Assembly: GCF_001758365.1 (NCBI RefSeq)
Contig: NZ_LZFO01000003.1
Coordinates: 47,861-111,860 of the forward strand
Reading direction: 5' to 3'
DNA length: 64,000 bases
Origin: Clostridium acetireducens DSM 10703
GTDB lineage: Bacteria; Bacillota; Clostridia; Clostridiales; Clostridiaceae
The notes beneath the pieces are model-generated. The model was not told where the DNA came from, did no database searches, and saw only the letters and a program-made list of their open reading frames with translations. Every line of letters begins with the position of its first letter. Positions within the stretch are counted from its first letter, which is position 1. Position numbers and translations under genes: made by a program. Positions 58,737-64,000 of this stretch are shown here, in pieces.

Positions 58737-59559
58737 TATATTCACCTCTTATTTCCTTTAATGCTTCTTCACACTGTTCTTTACTAGGTGCACTACCATG
58801 CCAACTCACTTGGTTTTCCATAAATGATACACCTTTTCCTTTTACTGTTTTAGCAACTATAGCTGTTGGTTTATCCATAGATTTCTTAGCTTGATCCACT
58901 GCATTTATTATTTCCTCATAATTATGTCCATCAATCTTTATTACATTCCATCCAAAAGCTTTAAACTTTTCATCTATAGGATCTGAGCTCATAACCTCTC
59001 TACATGGTCCATCAATTTGAAGTCCATTATTGTCAATAAAAGCTATTAAATTATTTAATTTATAATGTGCTGCTGCCATAGAAGCTTCCCAAACTTGACC
59101 TTCTTCTAATTCTCCATCTCCAAGTAGTGCATATACTTTATAATCTTTATTATCTATTTTACCAGCTAAAGCCATACCTACAGCTGTTGATATACCTTGA
59201 CCTAAAGAACCTGTTGACATATCTACTCCTGGAACGTCATTCATGTTAGGATGTCCTTGAAGCATAGAACCATATTTTCTTAAATTTGTCAATTCACTAG
59301 CATCAAAAAATCCTTTTCTAGCTAATATACTATATAATAAAGGTGCTGCATGTCCTTTTGAAAGCACAAATCTATCTCTATTTAAATCTTTAGGTTTATC
59401 TGGATTTATATTCATTTTTTTAAAATATAATGTTGTCAAAATATCTACACCAGATAGTGATCCTCCTGGATGTCCTGAATTTGCCTCTGCAATCATCTTT
59501 ACTATGTCTTCTCTAATTTGCTTAGCTACTTTTTTTAGTTCATCAGTAGTTCTTTTCAT
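58729..59559 (-). CDS. Transketolase N-terminal subunit
   Basis: The 276-aa protein holds the thiamine-diphosphate/Mg domain: [26 protein letters not shown], and [20 protein letters not shown] with [10 protein letters not shown]. It supplies the PP half of the active site; the partner is the next gene. The ATG at 59559 has AGGAGGGTATGCT upstream. The gene starts ~80 bases after the mazF terminator, with its own likely promoter. Confidence 0.93.
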   Translation of the reverse strand: MKRTTDELKKVAKQIREDIVKMIAEANSGHPGGSLSGVDILTTLYFKKMNINPDKPKDLNRDRFVLSKGHAAPLLYSILARKGFFDASELTNLRKYGSMLQGHPNMNDVPGVDMSTGSLGQGISTAVGMALAGKIDNKDYKVYALLGDGELEEGQVWEASMAAAHYKLNNLIAFIDNNGLQIDGPCREVMSSDPIDEKFKAFGWNVIKIDGHNYEEIINAVDQAKKSMDKPTAIVAKTVKGKGVSFMENQVSWHGSAPSKEQCEEALKEIRGEYNE

Positions 59560-59636
59560 AGCATACCCTCCTAAGTTATTTACAACAAATTTTCTCTTTT
59601 ATTTTACCACAAAACAATACTTTTATATACATACAA

Positions 59637-59662
59637 AAGTAAGGACGATATCGTCCTTACTT
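59637..59662. terminator. Perfect palindrome acting as terminator after mazF
   Basis: AAGTAAGGACGAT/ATCGTCCTTACTT is a perfect 26-base palindrome. On the minus strand TTTTG follows, so it can end mazEF transcription. A T run on the other side is weaker. Confidence 0.7.
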
Positions 59663-59669
59663 AATTTGC

Positions 59670-60017
59670 TTATACATTTACACTTATTCTTAATGCTTCA
59701 TCTACTTTAACCATGTCTTCTTCTGTCATGTGTCCTATTTTTTCTTTTAATCTTCTTTTATCTAAAGTTCTTATTTGTTCCAACAAAACTACTGAATCTT
59801 TATTTAATCCATATTCTTCCGATGATATTTCTACATGTGTTGGAAGTTTTGCTTTATTTATTTGTGAGGTAATAGCCGCCACAATAACTGTAGGACTATA
59901 TTTATTCCCAATATCATTTTGAATAATTATAACGGGTCTAATTCCTCCTTGTTCTGAACCCACTACTGGGCTTAAATCAGCATAAAATATATCTCCTCTT
60001 TTCACTATGGTTATCAT
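59670..60017 (-). CDS. ndoA: MazF/NdoA endoribonuclease toxin
   Basis: The 115-aa protein matches NdoA/Maz[42 protein letters not shown] and [13 protein letters not shown]. It cleaves mRNA at short sequences. It overlaps the upstream antitoxin gene by 41 bases. ATG at 60017 is chosen from GGAGAGTG upstream; the open frame reaches 60050. This is the standard chromosomal copy, unlike the solitary phage form at 5663. Confidence 0.95.
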   Translation of the reverse strand: MITIVKRGDIFYADLSPVVGSEQGGIRPVIIIQNDIGNKYSPTVIVAAITSQINKAKLPTHVEISSEEYGLNKDSVVLLEQIRTLDKRRLKEKIGHMTEEDMVKVDEALRISVNV

Positions 60018-60297
60018 TATTAAAATCACTCTCCGAAAGCTTTGCTTCATATTCTAAAAATTCTTTTATATCCCTTGCAAAGCCCATATCTGAAATCTCT
60101 AAATTTATTTTAGCCATTTCACTATAACCACTTTTCATTTGTTCTAATCTTTTAAGCCTTTTTTTCTCCTCTATATATAATACTATTGCTTCTTTAATAA
60201 ATTCACTTCTTTTTTTACAATCTTCTTTAAGTGCTTCATTAAACTCATTGTATAGTGCTTCAGAGAGGTCTATAATTAATTTTCTTGAATTTGACAT
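59977..60297 (-). CDS. mazE: MazE/NdoAI ribbon-helix-helix antitoxin
   Basis: The 106-aa protein has an N-terminal ribbon-helix-helix ([20 protein letters not shown]) for operator binding and a flexible C-terminal part that covers the toxin. It overlaps mazF, as usual. Together they form an autoregulated operon. The ATG at 60297 has AGGAGGTTAATTAT upstream. Confidence 0.9.
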   Translation of the reverse strand: MSNSRKLIIDLSEALYNEFNEALKEDCKKRSEFIKEAIVLYIEEKKRLKRLEQMKSGYSEMAKINLEISDMGFARDIKEFLEYEAKLSESDFNNDNHSEKRRYILC

Positions 60298-60429
60298 ATA
60301 TAATTAACCTCCTACTTTATCTAAACTCATTAGTTTGTACTTTAATTATATTTCTATACGTAGTTATATGTCAAAGAAATTATTTGTTTACTTTTCATTT
60401 ATTTTAACAATTTACTTAAATTTATAACT

Positions 60430-61041
60430 CTATCCTCTATATGTATATAAATTTTCATCCAACTCTATATTAGGAGTAAAATTTTCATAAGTTATTTTTA
60501 TTTTTTCATTATTATTTAAATCGTATATAATTAAATACTTAGGAGCTTTATCCTTACATTTTATATACATATATGCTTTATTTATATTTTTATTTTTCCC
60601 AGGTATCATTAATTTTATAACCTGATATTTATTATTATTTATAGTTTTAAAATAAGACTTAGTATTTCCACTAGAAAATACTGAATTAATATATTCTCCT
60701 ATAAAACTATATTTAAATACTTCATCGAAATCTCTATCTGTAGTATATTGAACTTGATTTTTTAAATCTTTAATTAATATATTTTCTCCTTTATATATTA
60801 TCACTCTTTCTTCTTTTATATCAAATCTAGCTCCTAAATTTTTAGTATAGTATTGCTTACATTTATATTTATTTATCTGTTTATGGTTTTTTATTTCAAC
60901 ATAAACATTGCATTTATAACTTTTTAATTCTCTTAAGTAATTTAAAACTTCCTCTTGTTCATTAGAATGTTTAAAGCAAGAAATAAAAATAGATGAAAAA
61001 AATATTATAACTATGAAAAAAATTTTAAATATTTTTTTCAT
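60430..61041 (-). CDS. Lipoprotein, YdcC/GerS-like
   Basis: The 203-aa protein has a signal peptide with lipobox (SIFISC, Cys at 22) and a beta-rich domain like LolA/LppX-type lipoproteins. It sits between nnr and mazEF, where B. subtilis has ydcC and C. difficile has gerS, a germination lipoprotein. The placement supports a GerS/YdcC-like role, but sequence similarity is not checked. The ATG at 61041 has AAGGGGTTGTATT upstream. Confidence 0.65.
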   Translation of the reverse strand: MKKIFKIFFIVIIFFSSIFISCFKHSNEQEEVLNYLRELKSYKCNVYVEIKNHKQINKYKCKQYYTKNLGARFDIKEERVIIYKGENILIKDLKNQVQYTTDRDFDEVFKYSFIGEYINSVFSSGNTKSYFKTINNNKYQVIKLMIPGKNKNINKAYMYIKCKDKAPKYLIIYDLNNNEKIKITYENFTPNIELDENLYTYRG

Positions 61042-61104
61042 AATACAACCCCTTTAAAATTATTTACAATATTAATTTATTAAAATATACTCTATAATAT
61101 TCAT

Positions 61105-62610
61105 CTAAAAATTATTTTCAATATTTTTTATTACAAAAGGAATATAATTTATTATGTGATTGGCATTAACACAAAACATTTTTTTAGACAAAATATCTCC
61201 ACAATATCCATGTATGTATGCTCCTAAATATGCACTTTTTAAAGCACTATATCCCTGTGCTATAAAGGATGCTATAATTCCAGTTAAACAATCTCCCATG
61301 CCACCAGAAGCCATAGCACTATTACCTGTAGTATTAACAAATACAGATTTTCCATCAGTAATTATAGTATTATATCCTTTTAATAATACTATAATATCAT
61401 GTTCTTTAGCAAAATCTTTTGCTACTTTAATTTTGTTATTTTTTATATATTCAATATCTAAATTACATATTCTAGCCATTTCTCCTAAGTGAGGAGTAAT
61501 TACTATATGATTTTTTTTATTTTCTAATATAGAAATTCCTTTTGAAAGCACATTTATTCCATCTGCATCTATAACTAAAGGGCAATTAGAGTTTGTTATT
61601 ACGCATTTTAATATATTAAATGTGTTTTCATTATTTCCCATTCCAGGTCCTATAGCAATTGAATTACTTTTTTTAATAATTTCAATAAATCTATCTTTAT
61701 CTTCATAAGAAGCTGTCATAGCTTCTTCAAGTTTTTCACTTAATATATTTTGTATACTTTTTTTACAGCATAATGTTACTAAGCCTGCCCCGCTGCGAAC
61801 TGCAGATTGAGTACTTATATATGCAGCACCTGTAAATCCATCACTTCCTGCAACAATGGAAACTTTTCCAAAATCCCCTTTATGAGAATATTTATTTCTA
61901 ACTTTTATATTGTTTTTTATAAAATATTTATCCATTAAAAATTCATTTTCATAAAATGCATCTATTATAAATTCAGGTATTCCTATATTTTCAACTATTA
62001 TTTCTCCAAAAAAATCCTTTGAATTAAAATTTAAAAATCCTTTTTTATACAATTGAAAGGATATAGTTTTATCTGCCTTTACAGAATTACCTAATATTTC
62101 TCCTGTATCACTATTAATTCCTGAAGGTACATCCACAGAAACCACAAATTTACTGTATTCATTAATTGTAGATATTATAACATCATATATGCCCTCTACA
62201 TTTCTTGATAGCCCTGTTCCAAATATAGCATCAATAATTACTTCTGTTTTTAAAATTTCTTCCTTTAATGTTTTTATATCTTCATTACTATTTATGTTTT
62301 TAATATCCATATCCATGTTTTGCAATATTTTATAGTTTACTTTACTATCACCTTTTAATTTACTTATATCTCCTATTACAAATACTTTTATGCTTTTTCC
62401 CAATACACTTAAATGTCTAGCAATTGCAAATCCATCTCCACCATTGTTACCTTTACCACATATTATAGTAAAACTATTATATTTACTTAACTCTAAATTT
62501 TTTATAACTTTTAATGCTGCATTTTCCATTAACACACAGCCTGGTATACCTAAATTATTTATACAAAAGCTATCTATATTTTTCATAGAACTAGATGATA
62601 TTATTTTCAA
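61105..62610 (-). CDS. nnr: Bifunctional NAD(P)H-hydrate epimerase/dehydratase
   Basis: The 501-aa protein fuses an N-terminal YjeF epimerase domain (IICGKGNNGGDGFAIARHL) to a C-terminal ADP-dependent dehydratase of ribokinase fold (AIGPGMGNNENTF, VIDADGINVL, GNSAMASGGMGDCLTGIIASF). It repairs damaged NAD(P)H. I place the start at the TTG at 62610, with GGGAGG nine bases upstream; it overlaps the acpS end by 20 bases. Confidence 0.95.
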   Translation of the reverse strand: MKIISSSSMKNIDSFCINNLGIPGCVLMENAALKVIKNLELSKYNSFTIICGKGNNGGDGFAIARHLSVLGKSIKVFVIGDISKLKGDSKVNYKILQNMDMDIKNINSNEDIKTLKEEILKTEVIIDAIFGTGLSRNVEGIYDVIISTINEYSKFVVSVDVPSGINSDTGEILGNSVKADKTISFQLYKKGFLNFNSKDFFGEIIVENIGIPEFIIDAFYENEFLMDKYFIKNNIKVRNKYSHKGDFGKVSIVAGSDGFTGAAYISTQSAVRSGAGLVTLCCKKSIQNILSEKLEEAMTASYEDKDRFIEIIKKSNSIAIGPGMGNNENTFNILKCVITNSNCPLVIDADGINVLSKGISILENKKNHIVITPHLGEMARICNLDIEYIKNNKIKVAKDFAKEHDIIVLLKGYNTIITDGKSVFVNTTGNSAMASGGMGDCLTGIIASFIAQGYSALKSAYLGAYIHGYCGDILSKKMFCVNANHIINYIPFVIKNIENNF

Positions 62611-62983
62611 TTTTATCAACCTCCCATATGACATAAGCTATAGCATAATCTCTTTCATGAGATATAGATAAATGTATTTTATAATAACCATACTTTTCTG
62701 CCAATTTTTTAGCTTGTCCTTCTAATATTATATAAGGCATACCAGAGCTATTATTTTTAATAATTATATCTTTAAATGAAAAACCAACAAATCCTGTTCC
62801 TAAAGCTTTAGCTACTGCTTCTTTAGCTGCAAATCTTGCTGCAATGAATTCATATTTATTTTTTGTATATGGTTTAGTATTTTCTATATTATTTAATATC
62901 TTTAAAACAAAATTATGATTTTTTTCCATAGCTTTTCTTATTCTATTTATATCTACTATATCTACACCTATACCTGCTATCAT
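62591..62983 (-). CDS. acpS: Holo-[acyl-carrier-protein] synthase
   Basis: The 130-aa enzyme transfers phosphopantetheine to acyl carrier protein. It has GIGVDIVDINRI with the Mg-binding Asp, FAAKEAVAKALGTGF with the catalytic Glu, and LSISHERDYAIAYVI. The ATG at 62983 follows AGGAGGTGTTGT. It is coupled to nnr. Confidence 0.96.
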   Translation of the reverse strand: MIAGIGVDIVDINRIRKAMEKNHNFVLKILNNIENTKPYTKNKYEFIAARFAAKEAVAKALGTGFVGFSFKDIIIKNNSSGMPYIILEGQAKKLAEKYGYYKIHLSISHERDYAIAYVIWEVDKIENNII

Positions 62984-63043
62984 ACAACACCTCCTAATAT
63001 TATAATAATCTAATTTATGCATTTCATAAATATATAAGCAAAA

Positions 63044-63063
63044 AAAGAGGATTTAACCTCTTT
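63044..63063 (-). terminator. Intrinsic terminator after the DUF6514 gene
   Basis: The minus strand AAAGAGG-TTAAAT-CCTCTTT is followed by TTTTGC; it overlaps the stop codon at 63062. Confidence 0.75.
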
Positions 63064-63415
63064 AATTTGCAGCAATATTCTTTAATACATTATCAAAATC
63101 AATAATATATTCATCTATATATTCACCTAAAACATCAACTAAGTGAATTGGCGATACACTATTATCTCGTAATAATTTTAATAGCTTATGTACCTTATAC
63201 CTTTCAGGACTTATATTTTTTATATAATTTCTTTCTATACGCACTATATCCCCATTTATTATATCTTGTCTTTCTACTTCAATACCGTAAGATTGAACTT
63301 TTATTTCTTCATCTTTTAAAAAAAGTGAAACTTTAGATTTTATTATTCTGTAAAAATAAAAATATTTTATATTTTCTAATTCCTCACTTTTAACTAAGTT
63401 TTCAACAATAACCAT
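63062..63415 (-). CDS. DUF6514-like protein, 117 aa
   Basis: The protein has the pattern of DUF6514: an alpha/beta N-terminal part with QSYGIEVERQDIINGDI, then NISPERYKVHKLLKLLRDN and a conserved SPIHLVDVLGEYIDEYI end. It is found in Clostridia with no known function. The upstream ribosome site is weak. It is followed by a terminator, so it is separate from acpS. Confidence 0.7.
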   Translation of the reverse strand: MVIVENLVKSEELENIKYFYFYRIIKSKVSLFLKDEEIKVQSYGIEVERQDIINGDIVRIERNYIKNISPERYKVHKLLKLLRDNSVSPIHLVDVLGEYIDEYIIDFDNVLKNIAAN

Positions 63416-63895
63416 TATATACAGCTCTTTGTCTATAGAGCCTTTCCCCTCCCCATTTATTTATTTGTAATAATATAATACCACCTATATTTAAAAAATA
63501 ATGTCAGTTCATGATAATATGTTTATTATTTTTATCCTTTTAATATGACATCTTTGTTCTTTAAATATTGAATAGATTTAAATTCAATAAATTATTTAAA
63601 TAATTACTGTCAAAATAAGAATTATTTTAGTATGTATATTTTAAAAATATTTTTAAATACACAATTTTTATATTTTTAATTTTTTTCATAATTAAAATTA
63701 ATATATTAACACTTTATTACATTTATACTGTCTTATAAATTAAATATATAGCCTTAAATTTTTTATTTACATAAATTACTTTTTAAATTCAATATAGTTG
63801 ACAAAATCTGCAGAGTTATTTATACTTATGGTGGTTTAATAAATATCATTAATATAATTTATATTTAAATAATAATTAATAAGGAGGGTATTATT
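63416..63895. other. Gene-free 480-bp stretch between divergent genes
   Basis: The stretch is very AT-rich, with no credible ORF or stable hairpin. It separates the minus-strand DUF6514 gene from the plus-strand transporter and holds the plus-strand promoter at 63798-63826. Confidence 0.7.
63798..63826 (+). promoter_or_regulatory. Promoter of the transporter gene
   Basis: TTGACA (63798-63803) and TATACT (63821-63826) with 17 bases between them form a near-consensus sigma-A promoter. The leader to the ATG at 63896 is about 65 bases. Confidence 0.8.
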
Positions 63896-64000
63896 ATGCC
63901 AAAGAAAAAACTAGGTCTTATACCTAAATTAATTATTGCTATCATTCTAGGTATTATTATTGGTAAATTTGCTCCAGAATTTGTTGTAAGAATATTGGCA
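63896..64000 (+). CDS. Dicarboxylate/amino acid:cation symporter (partial, N-terminus only)
   Basis: Only 35 residues are visible: MPKKKLGLIPKLIIAIILGI and on into a hydrophobic first membrane segment with a following FAPEFV. I recognise the opening of the DAACS (GltP/SstT-like) family, which takes up amino acids or C4-dicarboxylates with Na+ or H+. The ATG follows AAGGAGGGTATTATT. The rest lies beyond the window, so the substrate is open. Confidence 0.6.
   Translation, partial: MPKKKLGLIPKLIIAIILGIIIGKFAPEFVVRILA

Noticed and set aside
1..64000. tRNA, rRNA, insertion sequences
   Set aside because: I saw no tRNA-like or rRNA segments and no transposase genes in the window.

Overview
The window is low-GC DNA from a Firmicute, most likely Clostridium sensu stricto. 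The chromosomal half keeps a clostridial/Bacillus gene order: whiA-yvcK-rapZ-murB, ftsEX next to ctp, a minJ-like gene and uvrBA, and mazEF next to acpS. Wobble positions are very A/T-rich, and DUF1540, DUF6514 and a GerS/YdcC-like lipoprotein fit a spore-forming clostridium. The species cannot be fixed from the sequence alone. Nearly every gene is on the minus strand; only the last, partial transporter is on the plus strand.

Positions 1 to about 27,600 are one end of a prophage or phage-derived element that continues beyond the left edge. Read in the direction of transcription (right to left) it holds: a promoter with two operator-like repeats, an HTH regulator and a complete type I restriction-modification system (hsdM, hsdS, a small basic ORF, hsdR); an unusual nucleic-acid module made of a small coiled-coil protein, a PC4/YdbC ssDNA-binding protein, a 236-aa protein of unknown function, a 1166-aa protein with the DbDGD signature of the RdRp/YonO RNA-polymerase superfamily, a DUF5659 protein and a 733-aa helicase-like ATPase with an XPD/DinG-type cysteine cluster; a folded intergenic element; a two-gene membrane/soluble cassette; a ParB-methyltransferase fusion; several small phage proteins; and then packaging and head genes (small terminase, tyrosine recombinase, solitary MazF-like protein, large terminase, portal, minor head protein, scaffold, major capsid). 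The element abuts the 3' end of rlmCD. The last ~35 codons of rlmCD differ in base use from the rest of the gene, so that 3' end is probably the attachment site.

Positions 27,650-64,000 are core chromosome, in blocks separated by clear intrinsic terminators: rlmCD; DUF1540; a minimal L,D-transpeptidase; dnaE-pfkA-pyk; murB, then rapZ-yvcK-whiA; uvrC; a YdjM-like membrane hydrolase; an FHA-rodA/ftsW-pbpA cell-wall cluster; uvrB-uvrA; a division/envelope cluster (ftsE, ftsX, M23 peptidase, ctp, MinJ-like PDZ protein); a split transketolase; and acpS-nnr-lipoprotein-mazE-mazF. The usual alanine racemase of that last cluster is absent.

The best candidate for something under-described is the phage module at 13.3-20.3 kb. 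It combines a YonO/RdRp-like polymerase with a helicase-like ATPase and a PC4 protein, which suggests phage-encoded transcription or RNA synthesis of unknown purpose.
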